Below, one piece after another: positions 22,520-32,700 of a DNA stretch of 64,000 nucleotides. Position 1 is the first letter of the stretch. Each line of letters opens with the position of its first letter. Position numbers and translations under genes: made by a program. The DNA is from Fasciola hepatica. Its lineage: Eukaryota; Platyhelminthes; Trematoda; Plagiorchiida; Fasciolidae. The stretch lies in the NCBI GenBank assembly GCA_948099385.1, contig CANUEZ040000151.1, positions 5,650,001 through 5,714,000 on the forward strand. Reading direction: 5' to 3'. The notes under the pieces are model-generated. The model was not told where the DNA came from. It ran no database searches and saw nothing but the letters and a program-made list of their open reading frames with translations.

Positions 22520-25500
22520 CATCACGACGAGACTGCACCTTGACGTGGTGTGATGGCTTGCGCGCCTCTATGACCCAAAGAGCTATACAGGATGGCTTTT
22601 TTAGCCGGAGATGCAATCATACCTGACAGGTCAATGGGTAGAGGTCAGACAAAGTCCAGTCTCCTGGTCCTCCAGGTTGGGGGTTGATTTGAGCTGGCAA
22701 CTCAGTCGGAAAAACCAGTGGAAGAATAATTGATCCAAGCAAATGGGCTTCCACTAAGCCATCCCGCTGCCTTTCGGATAGGTTCTTGTCAGAACTAAAG
22801 GCTTTGGATGAGGACCCTAATCGTTCTCCTGCTTTGTGGCTGGACACCCTAGCAGTACCCGTCCAACATCTCCCATGAACTGCACGACTACAAAGAATTC
22901 CATACTGCATCGGTCGTCGCGCAGGCTAATCAGGACCGCGCTGCCCATTGCATCGAGCGGGGTGGGTAGTGACAAGTGTGCTACTGCTCAGAGTTCCCTC
23001 TCTGTTATTCAACCTTTGTCTTCTGTCCCTAACCATCCCTCTCTGCCCCATCTATCCACCCATAATGCTCCCATTGATAACACGGTCGATACTCGCAACG
23101 ATTCATTGTCAAATAGTGTCGGGAATAATCCTTTGTCTCGTAACTCACATTTTCTCAAGCCTCGTCAGCCTCTGAATCCCTGCTCCTTCAACGTGCGTAC
23201 ACTCATGCAGGCCGGTCAGCAGGCGTACCTAGCCCTCACAATGAACTCTCTGAAGATTGATGTTTGCTGCTTAAGCGAAATGCGTATCCAGGATTCGAGC
23301 AGTGTGATTCAACTAACTGCTCCAGGTATCTCATCGAGGTATATTCTGCGCACCTCAGGAGACGAAGCAGCTAGAGCTGTGGGTCAACGTGGTGTAGGAA
23401 TTGTCTTGACTGACAAGGCTGAGGCTGCCCTATGAGACTGGATCCCTGTTAACAGTCGTTTATGTGCTGTGAGACTCCAAGGGTCCGTCGGCGTTCGAAA
23501 GGATAGTTGTGTTAAACGCAATTTGTTCGTGATCTCGGCGTACGCCCCAACGGACTGCAGCTCAGACTTGCAGAAAGATGAGTTCTATGATGCCCTCGCC
23601 ACTCTCGTTCGCAGCAGTAAAGGTTCCGACATTGTAGTGCTAGCTGGTGACTTCAATGCACAAGTTGGCAAACTCAGTGTGTCAGAAGCCTGTTTAGGTG
23701 GGCGTTGTGCTTTACCCGCTGAGCGTATAGATAACGGGGATAGACTTCTCCAATTTTGTGCAGACAATCGATTGTTCTTGTCTAGCACCAATTTCCGACA
23801 CAGCTCGCGTCGCACAGCGACATGGCGCTCTAACTCTACAGGTACTTTTAGTCAAATTGACCATATCGCCGTAAGCTACCGCTGGCGCAGTTCTGTTCAG
23901 AACTGTAGATCTTACTGGTCCACGTACATATAGGCTGACAGTGCATTAGTTTTAATGCGATTATCTCTCCAGCTCCATGGCCATCGTCGCAAACCGCAAA
24001 CCCGATTAGCCGTGCAACGTTTGTGTGATCCAGACGTTTGCACCCGTTATGAGCAGAAGTTAGCACATGAGCTAGGATCCACGGAGAACAGTAATGTAGA
24101 TGAGCATTGGTCTCATATCAAACAGGCGATGCACGTTGCAGCAGGTTTTGCCTGTGGTCCTGGATCCGTTGTCCATCACAGACACTGGATCTCGCAAGAG
24201 TCGCTGAGTATAATGGAGCAAAAGCGTCAGCTTTCGAACCGTAAAGAGATGAATAAGATGCGGAGAAAACTGCAAAGACAAGTTACGCGAAGCCTTAAGA
24301 AGGATCGCGAAAATTGGTGGGTCAATGTAGCCGAAGAAATGGAAGTGGCAGCTGCTTCAGGTAACAGTCAAAGACTGTTCAAACTTATTCGTGACACCAG
24401 TGGACGGCGAACTCAGGTCAGTGAAACGATTTGGGATAGGAATGGAGAACCCATCCATAACAAACAGCAAAGGCTTGACCGATGGGCCGAGTACTTCAAG
24501 GAACAGTTTAGCTGGCCGCACGCTAGTGTAGTTACTCCCGTGTCAACAACTGTGACTCCTTGGGTGGTATCACTTGAGCCCCCATCAGAAGTAGAAGTAG
24601 AGTCATGTATTCGATTACTAAGGCGGGGGAAAGCGGCAGGTCCCGACGAACTTCCTCCAGTTCTTTTCAAACTGGGTGGTGAGGCATTGATAAAATCACT
24701 AACCGCCTTGCTCCGTGACATTTGGAACGCGGAGCGTATTCCGTTAATATGGAGCGAGTCATTGATTGTTCCCATCTTCAAGAGGGGAATACCCAATGAC
24801 TGTGGTAATCATCGTGGGATTAGCTTAATTCCGATAGTCACCAAAGTGTTATCCTCGATTCTGCTGCACCGTCTTACGCCCACTCGCGAGAGGAATGTCC
24901 GCGAACAGCAGGCTGGATTCCGCCCAGGTCGGGGATGCACCGACCAGATTTTTACTCTTCGCCGACTACTTGAAACGCGTCACACGCACCGCCGACCAAC
25001 GATAATGCTTTTCTTAGACCTGAAAGGCGCCTTCGATTCAGTTGATCGAACATCGCTTTTCAGCACTCTTCATCGAAAAGGTATGCCCCAGAAGTTCGTG
25101 AACCTAATGAGATCATTGTATTCTCATACTTCTGGCCGCGTAAGGGTTTACGGCGAACTATCCGGTCGGTTCGAAACGACCAGTGGTGTTCGACAGGGAT
25201 GCCCTTTGTCTCCATTCCTTTTTAACTTCGTCATGGACGAAATAATGGAGAGTGCGCTGCAAAATCTTCAGGATGTAGGGGTCGAACTAGGAGATAGTAA
25301 AAAGCTATGTGACTTAGATAACGCAGACGACGTCGTCTGCTTGTTCGAATCCACGGAACATGCTCAGCGTGCACTAGATAATCTCGCAAGAGCTGTAGCT
25401 TCATTCGGCATGCGCTTTGCACCTTCAAAGTGCAAGGTGATGTTACAAGACTGGACGTCAACGATTCCGAGCTTGATGCTCGATGGGGAGGTGCTGTCAG

Positions 25501-26363
25501 TTGTCGACCACTTCACCTACCTCGGTAGCTGCGTGACGTCGGATGGGAGCACAGTAGTAGAAGTGAGTACGCGGATATCCAAAGCTCGAGCGGCGTACGC
25601 TGGACTGAAGCACTTGTGGCGCCGATCCGATATTTCACTGAAGTTGAAAGGTCGTGTATACTGTGCCACTTTGCGTTCAGTTTTGTTGTACGGTTGCGAA
25701 ACATGGAGTCTGCGTGCTGAAGATATTCGTCGTCTTGAGGTTTTCGACCATCGATGTTTACGTAGCATCGCTAGGATTGGGTGGAATAGCCGAGTAAGCA
25801 ACGATGAGGTCAGAAAGCGAGTATTGGGTACTAATTCAGAGAACGTTTTGTCACAGCGTATCCAGCTTAGTAGACTTCGTTGGTTGGGACACGTGTTACG
25901 TATGGCAAACACACGTCTATCGTACCGTGTCCTATTCTCCGTTCCTCCTAGGGAGTGGAAGAGACCACGTGGAGGTCAACAGATGACGTGGCAGCGAGGA
26001 ATGAGAAAATGTACAGCAGACTTAGGAAAAGTAGGTGCTTCACGTCTTCGTGGTTGGGGTCCAAAAGATCCGTCTACCAGTTGGCTGGAGACACTGAAGG
26101 ATATGGCTGCGAACCGCGAACAGTGGAGATCGTGTTGTCACTTTCTATCGAATCAGAATGTTTGATCGGTGTACGTTTGTACAGTTAGACTGTGTATTTC
26201 GTGTGTTGGCTACTAGGGCATTCTTTTCTTTCCCCACCCATGTAGGTCCAGTCCCTGTCCATCCTGTATATTCATACTTTTTAATTCAACGTGCAACATG
26301 ATGAGAAAGGCAGTGGTCAGTAGGGCTTGCCCTACTGTTTAACGCTGTACGATGATGATGATG
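22520..26363 (+). mobile_element. RTE-like non-LTR retrotransposon, full length, in tandem copy 3
   Basis: Begins (a/c)catcacgacgagactgc, as do the other RTE copies here, and ends ctgtac followed by a (GAT)n tail. The flanks show an 8-bp target duplication, atgatgac (22512-22519 and 26364-26371). Removing the element plus one repeat restores the exact sequence of copies 1 and 2: 3,844 + 8 = 3,852 bp, the observed offset change. It therefore inserted after the 4,789-bp duplication, or only ever in this copy. It has one long ORF, no ORF1 with zinc knuckles, a short 3' untranslated region and a trinucleotide tail, all typical of the RTE clade. Confidence 0.92.
22836..26165 (+). pseudogene. RTE endonuclease-reverse transcriptase (two nonsense codons)
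   Basis: A single frame of 1,109 codons (GTG 22836 or ATG 22875) with only two stops: TGA 23433 (Leu codon TTA in the 62.3-kb copy) and TAG 23931. Endonuclease: FNVRTL (asparagine about residue 119), CCLSEMR (SETR elsewhere), LAGDFNAQVG (aspartate 272), SQIDHIAVS. The final SDH motif is destroyed (STYI-stop-ADSALV). Reverse transcriptase, uninterrupted from 23955: AAGPDELPPVL, RGISLIPI, QQAGFRPGRGCTDQIF, FLDLKGAFDSVD (aspartate 728), GVRQGCPLSPFLF. The YADD box reads NADD (25320-25331), Tyr to Asn, which is expected to impair polymerisation. The C-terminal part contains GHVLRM and WQRGMRKCTADL. Confidence 0.9.
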
Positions 26364-26371
26364 ATGATGAC
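26351..26371 (+). repeat. (GAT)n tail of the RTE element merging with its target duplication
   Basis: Seven GAT/GAC-type triplets. The last eight bases are also the right target-site duplicate, so the exact 3' end is ambiguous within the run. Confidence 0.85.
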
Positions 26372-27043
26372 AAATGCGTGAGCATGTCTTTCGGCAGAGA
26401 GACTGGTCACATGTTTTCCATTAATGGAGCAGCCACTCTGCCAAGGGTTGACCGACGCAAGGTGCTCGGTTTCTGGTTAGATTGAAACTTATCCTTCTCT
26501 CATCATCACGAACTTGCGAGCAAGTCTGCCTTTCGAGTTCTAAACATGATTCGAAGGTCCTTCCCGCGCATATTTAAGGATGATTTCCCCATAATTTTCG
26601 GCACTTATATCCGACCTCTGCTGGAGTACGGTAGTCAGATAGTGCACTCTGGTCTTGTCCGAGACCGTGAGATCCTAGAAAGGGTTCAGCGGGCCTCCAC
26701 CAAGGCAGTACGTGGTCTATCCCATCTACCTTATCCCGTCCGCCTCTCACTCCTCAACCTCTATCCCCTTGACGTAAGACGCGTAAGAGGTGATCTGTTT
26801 TTGATGTTTCACCTTTTTGAAACAGGTCAAAGCGATTACTTCTTCTCCGTCTGTCCAGCCTCCTCTCTCCGTGGTCACAGCAGAACAGTTTTCAAACCGA
26901 GGCCACGCACTTCACTAAGGATTAACTTTTTTAGCTATAGGGTTATTACCATGTGGAATGCACTTCCGGAAGATATTGTTCTCTCGCAGAACAAAACTAT
27001 CTTCAAGAAAAAGCTAGACCTCTACCTGGGTCTCTCCCAATAA
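26372..27043 (+). pseudogene. CR1-A ORF2, C-terminal part (tandem copy 3, after RTE insertion)
   Basis: Resumes ORF2 at the codon cut by the RTE element, carries the shared TGA before NLSFSHHHE and runs to the stop after LYLGLSQ at 27043. A 3' untranslated region and the 8-bp repeat tail follow to 27314. Confidence 0.9.
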
Positions 27044-27314
27044 TTCCCTTTGTCAAAAAACAAACAAACAAAATAGTCGTCTTTTATCGCATATATGTTC
27101 ATGAATGTCGCATCCCCACTCAGCTTAAGGCACTGTCCACAGTGTGACACTGAATGAGGTTATATGTATCTTGTTTTCGCTGCCACCCCCGCTCCGCTTC
27201 TTTTTACTCTCGTTTCAGCTCGGTGAATCCGACAGAAGATCAAAGATTTCCTAAAGAACCGGGACAATTGGGCTCAAAGCCTGGAACCCGTGTAGTACTT
27301 CAAGACTTCAAGAC

Positions 27315-28253
27315 TCCCCATTCATTCCACAATTGCTGAGTGATGCTTTACACCAGCACCTCTTCAGTGATTGGACGGTACCTGTTGCACCCAAAGCAGC
27401 GCAGCCTTGTCCAGTAATCCCAGCAAGGATCCGTTCAGGAACGCTCGTGTCTTTTGAATGTCCCGCGCTGTTTGGAGAAAGTGGCCAGGAGATTAGACGA
27501 TGGGGAGCGAGTTGGGGTCTTTTACCTGGATTTCCAGAAGGCTTTCGACTCAGTAAACCACCGTCTGCTTATGGAGAAACGTCGAGGGTTTAGACTGTCG
27601 GACCAGTTGATGACATGGATTAGGGGATTTTTGTTTGGCGCGACCTTTCAAGTAAGAGAAGGGGAAAGCTTATCTCCGGCCGGACGCACGCTAGGTAGTA
27701 TACCCCCTCTTGTATGTAACTGACTTCGAAAATGGTCTAGAAACTCCTGTTCCAAGTTTGCCAACGATGTGAAAAATATGAGTAGTCAACCACTAATCAG
27801 TTCGGGGGGCCTGGACAGAGTCCAAGAATGGGCTGCGAAGTGGGACATGCACAAGTGTGTACACCTGGTTAGTAAGGGGTTACCTCACATTAAGGGTACT
27901 GGAAATTGAAGGCGTGAGGGTAACAGAACCGGTAAAACGTGTGGTACAGGGCTTGAGGGCCATAGTTGGGGCTGCTTTCCAACCCAAAACCCAGTATGAA
28001 AAAGCGGCAAAAACCGCTTCCAGGGCGCTCTGCTAGCTCCGTCGAACAATCAGCCCTAGAAGACCATCGGTGCTTCTTCCACTGTACAAGGCTCTCGTAA
28101 AGTTTCACTTGGAGAACTGTGTCCAGGCATGGAGTCCATATCTGGTTTGGGATAGGCAAGTACTACAGAAGATCCAGAAACGATTCACTAGGTTTTTTCG
28201 CATGGTGAGAGGAAAAACTTATGACGAGCGCTTAGAGCACCTCAACTTATTCT
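27315..28253 (+). pseudogene. CR1-C: degraded CR1-like reverse transcriptase fragment
   Basis: Frames shift several times, but CR1-type RT motifs appear in order: FYLDFQKAFDSVNHRLL (about 27517-27567), LMTWIRGFLFGATFQVREG, a lost PQGS box, SKFANDVKNMSS (about 27752-27787, FADD changed to FAND), then LLPLYKALVKFHLENCVQAW (28070 on) and RGKTYDERLEHLNLFS. It resembles CR1-B in the C-terminal part (RGKTYEQRLCDLNLFS) but differs clearly, so I treat it as a separate family. It follows the CR1-A tail directly and ends where the truncated RTE fragment begins. Confidence 0.75.
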
Positions 28254-28718
28254 CCGGCGTACTCCGGACTGAAGCACTTGTGGCACCGAACTTATACCTC
28301 ACTAAAGTTGAAAAGTCATGGGAGCGGAAAAAACCGCGTGGAAGTCGACAGATGACGTGGCAGCGAGGAATGAGAAAATGTACAGCGGGATTAGGAAAAG
28401 TAGGTGCCTCACGTCTTCGTGGTTGGGGTCCAAAAGATCCATCAACCAGTTGGCTGGAGATACTGAAGGATATGGCAGCGAACCGTGAACACTGGCAATC
28501 GTGTTGTTACTTTCTTTCGAATCAGAATGATTGATCAATGCGTTTTTGTACAGTTAGACTGTGTATTTTGTGTTGGTTACTAGGGCATTGTTTCCTTTTC
28601 CCACCCGTGTAGGTCCATTCCCTGTCTGTCTTCTGTGTTCATACCTTCTAATTCAACGTGCAACATGATGAGAAAGACAGTGATAAGTGGGGCTTGCTTT
28701 ACAGTTCAACACTGTACG
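28254..28718 (+). mobile_element. RTE fragment, 5'-truncated and internally deleted (array seed)
   Basis: Begins with text matching the RTE ORF C-terminal region (gtactccggactgaagcactt versus gtacgctggactgaagcactt at 31867). It skips roughly 290 bp, then from 28321 runs in register with the array units (offset 3,900) through the ORF end (TGA after LSNQND, 28534) to ctgtacg at 28718, without a GAT tail. Its 3' end (agaaagacagtgataagt) is the version found in units 1-7 of the array, but not in unit 8. Confidence 0.88.
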
Positions 28719-28800
28719 GTCAATAATTGCCTTTACGGAAACATGAATTTCCTGAAAAGACCATGCGTCAGGAATAATAAGTAACGGTTTTGCAATGCAT
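28719..28800 (+). pseudogene. 82-bp piece of CR1-B endonuclease (left flank of the RTE array)
   Basis: Reads FTET then a stop where tryptophan is expected, followed by GIISNGFAMH. It continues in frame at 59927 with FAMHNEDREHNRSGGGVAIL. This is the endonuclease TETW region of a CR1-B element. The last nine bases, gcaatgcat (28792-28800), are repeated at 59927-59935 as the target duplication of the RTE insertion. The same 82 bp recurs at the end of every internal array unit. Confidence 0.85.
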
Positions 28801-28801
28801 A

Positions 28802-28839
28802 CCATCACGACGAGACTGCACCTTGACGTGGTGTGATGG
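28802..28839 (+). promoter_or_regulatory. RTE 5'-terminal stem (possible structured RNA)
   Basis: ccatcac (28802-28808) is the exact reverse complement of gtgatgg (28833-28839), with a possible inner cacc/ggtg pairing (28819-28822, 28830-28833). It is present at the start of all ten RTE 5' ends in the window (22519, 62293 and each unit). A 5' RNA structure is plausible: HDV-like ribozymes are known at the 5' ends of some RTE elements. I could not fit the HDV or hammerhead core here, so function is unknown. Confidence 0.4.
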
Positions 28840-29157
28840 CTTGCGCGCCTCTATGACCCAAAGAGCTATACAGGATGGCTTTTTTAGCCGGAGATGCAAT
28901 CATACCTGACAGGTTAATGGGCAGAGGTCAGACAGAGTTCAGTCTCCTGGTCCTCCAGGTTGGGGGTCGATTTAAGCTGGCAGCTCAATCGGCAAAATCA
29001 GTGGAAGAATAATTGATCCAAGCAAATGGGCTTCCACCAAGCCATCCCGCTGCCTTGCGGATAGGTTCTCGTTAGAACTAAAGGCTTTGGATGAGAATCC
29101 TAACCGTTCTCCTGCTTTGAGGCTGGGCACCCTAGCAGTACCCGTCCAACATCTCCC

Positions 29158-32100
29158 ATGAACTGCACGAATATAAAGAATTCCATACTGCATCGGTCGT
29201 CGCGCAGGATAATCAAGACCGCGCTGCCCATTGCATCGAGCGGGGTGGGTAGTGATAAGTGGGCTACTTCTCAGAGTTCCCTCTGTTTTATTCAACCTTT
29301 GTCTTCTGTCCCTAACCACCCCTCTTTGCCCCATCTATCGACTCACAATGCTCCCATTGATAACACGGTCGATACTCGCAACGATTCATTGTCAAATAGT
29401 GTCGGGAATAATCCTCTGACTGGTAACTCACATTTTCTCAAGCCTCATCAGCCTCTGAATCCCGGCTCCTTCAACGTGCGTACACTCATGCAGCCCGGTC
29501 AGTAGGCGTACCTAGCCCTCACATTAGATTCTGTGAAGATTGATGTCTGCTGCTTAAGCGAAACGCGTATCCAGGATTCGAGCAGTGTGATTCAACTAAC
29601 TGCTCCTGGTATCTTATCGAGGTATTTCTTGCGCACCTCAGGAGACGAAGCAGCTAGAGTTGTGGGTCAACGTGGTGTAGGAATAGTCTTGACTGAGAAG
29701 GCTGAGGCTGCCCTTTTAGACTGGATCCCTGTTAACAGTCGTTTATGTGCTGTGAGACTCCAGGGGTCGGTTGGCGTTCGAAAGGATAGTTGTGTTAGGC
29801 GCAATTTGTTTGTGATCTCGGCACACACCCCAACAGACTGCAGCTCAGACGCGCAGAAAGATGAGTTCCATGAAAAACTCGCCACTCTCGTTCGCAGGAG
29901 CAAATGTTCTGACATTGTAGTGCTAGCTGGCGATTTCAATGCACAAGTTGGCAAACTCAGTGTGTCAGAAGCCTGTTTAGGTGGGCGTTGTGCTTTACCC
30001 GCTGAGCGTATAGATAACGGGGATAGACTTCTCCAGTTTTGTGCAGACAATCGATTGTTCTTGTCTATCACCAATTTCCGACACAGCTCGCGTCGCACAG
30101 CGACATGGCGCTCTAACTCTACAGGTACTTTGAGTCAAATTGATCATATCGCCGTAAGCTACCGCTGGCGCAGTTCTGCTCAGAACTGTACATCTTACTG
30201 GTCCACGTACATATAGGCTGACAGTGCATTAGTTTTAATGCGATTATCTCTGTAGCTCCATGGTCATCGTCGCAAACCGCAAACCCGATTAGCCGTGCAA
30301 CGTTTGTGTGATCCAGAAGTACGCACCCGTTATGAGCAGAAGTTAGCACATGAGCTAGGATCTACGACGAACAGTGATGTAGATGAGCATTGGGCTCATA
30401 TGAGAAAGGCGATGCACGTGGCAGCAGGTTTTGCCTGTGCTCCTAGATCCGTTGTCCATCAACGACACTGGATCTCGCAAGAGTCGCTGAGTATAATGGA
30501 GCAAAAGCGTCAGCTCTCGAACCGCAAGGAGATGAATAAGATGCGGAGAAAGCTACAAAGGCAAGTTACGTAAAGCCTTAAGAATAATCACTAAAATTGG
30601 TGGGTGAAGGCAGCCGAAGAAATGGAAATAGCAGCTGTTTCAGGTAACAGTCAGAGACTGTTCAAATTTATTCGTGACACTGGTGGACGGCGCATCCAGG
30701 TCAGTGAAACGATTTGCGATATAAATGGAGAACCCATCTATATCAAACAGCAAAGGCTTGACCGTTGGGCCGAATACTTCAAGGAACAGTTTAGCTGGCC
30801 GCACGCTGGTGTAGTTACTCACGTGTCAACAACTGCGACTCCTTGGGTGGTATCACTTGAGCCCCCATCAGAAGTAGAAGTAGAGTCATGTATTCGGTTA
30901 CTAATGCGGGGGAAAGCGGCAGGTCCCGGCGAGCTTTCCTCAGTTCTTTCCAAACTGGTCCACCCAGTTGATAAGATCAGTTACCGTCTTACTCCGTGAC
31001 ATTTGGAACGCGGAGCGTATTCCGTTAATATGGAGCGAGTCATTGATTGTTCCCATCTTCAAGAGGGGAATACCCAATGACTGTGGTAATCATCGTGGGA
31101 TTAGCTTAATTCCGATAGTCACCAAAGTGTTATCCTCGATTCTGCTGCACCGTCTTACGCCCACTCGCGAGAGGAAAGCCCGCAAGCAGCAGGCTGGATT
31201 CCGCCCAGGTCGGGGATGCATCGGCCAGATTTTTACTCTTCGCCGACTACTTGAAACGCGTCACATGCACCGCCGACCGACAGTAATGGTTTCCTTAGAC
31301 CTGGAAGGCGCCCTCGATTCAGTTGATCGAACGGCGCTTTTCATTGTTCTTCATCGAAAAGGTATGCCTTAGAAGTTCGTGAACCTACTGAGATCATTGT
31401 ATTCTCATACTTCTGGCCGCGTTAGAGTTTACGGTGAACTATCCGGTCGGTTCGGAACGATCAGTGGTGTTCGACAGGGATGTCCTATGTCTCCATTCCT
31501 GTTCAACTTCGTCATAGACGAAATAATGGAGAGTGCGCTGTAAAATCTTCGGGATGTAGGCGTCGAACTAGGAAATAGGGGAAAGCTATGTGACCTAGAT
31601 TACGCGGACGACGTCGTCTGCTTGTTCGAATCCACAAAACATGCACTAGATAGACTCTCAAGAGCTGTAGCTCTATACGGCATGCGCTTTGCACCTTCAA
31701 AGTGTAAAGTGATGTTACAAGACTGGACGTCAACGATTCCGAACCTGATGCTCGATCGGGAGGTGCTGTCAGTTGTCGACCACTCCACCTACCTCGGCAG
31801 CAGCGTGACGACGGATGGGAGCTCTGTAGTAGAGGTGAGCACGCGGATATCCAAAGCTCGAGCGGCGTACGCTGGACTGAAGCACTTGTGGCGCCGACCT
31901 GATATGTCACTGAAGTTGAAAGGTCGTGTATACTGTGCTGCAGTGCGTTCAGTTTTGTATGATTGTGAAACTTGGAGTCTGCGTGCTGAAGATATTCGTC
32001 GTCTTGAGGTTTTCGACCACGGATGTTTACGTAGTATCGCTAAGATCGGGTGGAGTAGCCGAGTAGGCAATGCTGAGGTCAGAAACTGAGTATTGGGTAC

Positions 32101-32434
32101 TAATTCGGAGAACGTTTTGTCACAGCGTATCCAACTTAGTAGACTTCGTTGATTGGGGCATGTGTTACGTATGACAAACACACGTCTACCGTACCGTGTC
32201 CTATTCTCCGTTCCTCCTAAGGAGTGGAAGAGACCAAGTAGAGGTCAACAGATGACGTGGCAGCGAGGAATGAGAAAATGTACAGCGGGATTAGGAAAAG
32301 TAGGTGCCTCACGTCTTCGTGGTTGGGGTCCAAAAGATCCATCAACCAGTTGGCTGGAGATACTGAAGGATATGGCAGCGAACCGTGAACACTGGCAATC
32401 GTGTTGTTACTTTCTTTCGAATCAGAATGATTGA
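29158..32434 (+). pseudogene. RTE endonuclease-reverse transcriptase, dead (unit 1; same in all units at +3,900 n)
   Basis: Same protein as at 22836-26165, but with nine in-frame stops (TAG 29503, TAG 30214, TAG 30253, TAA 30571, TAA 30592, TAG 31370, TAA 31541, TGA 32087, TGA 32150). A frameshift at about 30955-30980 lies where KLGGEALIK stands in the other copy. Still readable are SETRIQD, LAGDFNAQVG, SQIDHIAVS, IFKRGIPNDCGNHRG, QQAGFRPGRGC and an intact YADD box (31601-31612). The endonuclease SDH motif is destroyed by the same sequence as in the 22.5-kb copy. Every lesion recurs in units 2-8, so none of the eight can encode the enzyme. The start is taken as ATG 29158, equivalent to 22875 and 62649. 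Confidence 0.92.
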
Positions 32435-32700
32435 TCAATGCGTTTTTGTACAGTTAGACTGTGTATTTTGTGTTGGTTACTAGGGCATTGTTTCCTTTTC
32501 CCACCCGTGTAGGTCCATTCCCTGTCTGTCTTCTGTGTTCATACCTTCTAATTCAACGTGCAACATGATGAGAAAGACAGTGATAAGTGGGGCTTGCTTT
32601 ACAGTTCAACACTGTACGGTCAATAATTGCCTTTACGGAAACATGAATTTCCTGAAAAGACCATGCGTCAGGAATAATAAGTAACGGTTTTGCAATGCAT

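Larger units (their letters stand above)
21413..27314 (+). repeat. 4,789-bp tandem duplication, copy 3 (partial, split by RTE insertion)
   Basis: 21413-22519 and 26372-27314 together match 16624-18673 of copy 2. The copy ends exactly at the CR1-A 3' tail (caagacttcaagac, 27301-27314) and then meets unrelated DNA instead of the CR1-B spacer. Copy 3 therefore keeps the original right flank of the truncated CR1-A. Private differences include 26457 (G for A) and 27113 (T for C). Confidence 0.93.
28801..32700 (+). mobile_element. RTE array unit 1
   Basis: The most divergent unit. Private changes: C at 28922, G at 30404 (Arg for Lys), A at 30821 (His for Pro) and C at 31313 (Leu for Phe, in the AFD motif, giving ALDSVD). 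It has G at 29057 like units 2 and 3, A at 30793 (Ser) like unit 2, and A at 30870 like unit 3. The linker of CR1-B DNA is 32619-32700. Confidence 0.95.

Noticed and set aside
28801..28840. Hammerhead or HDV-like ribozyme
   Set aside because: No CUGANGA/GAAA hammerhead core. The P1 strand does not start with G, and no P2 partner or J4/2 catalytic C could be placed. Kept only as an unexplained stem.
28972..29334. Repeated 120-codon minus-strand frame, present in every array unit
   Set aside because: Antisense to the RTE 5' region and ORF start. Repeated only because the unit is repeated; no domain.
29667..30098. 143-codon minus-strand frame in every unit
   Set aside because: Shadow of the RTE endonuclease.
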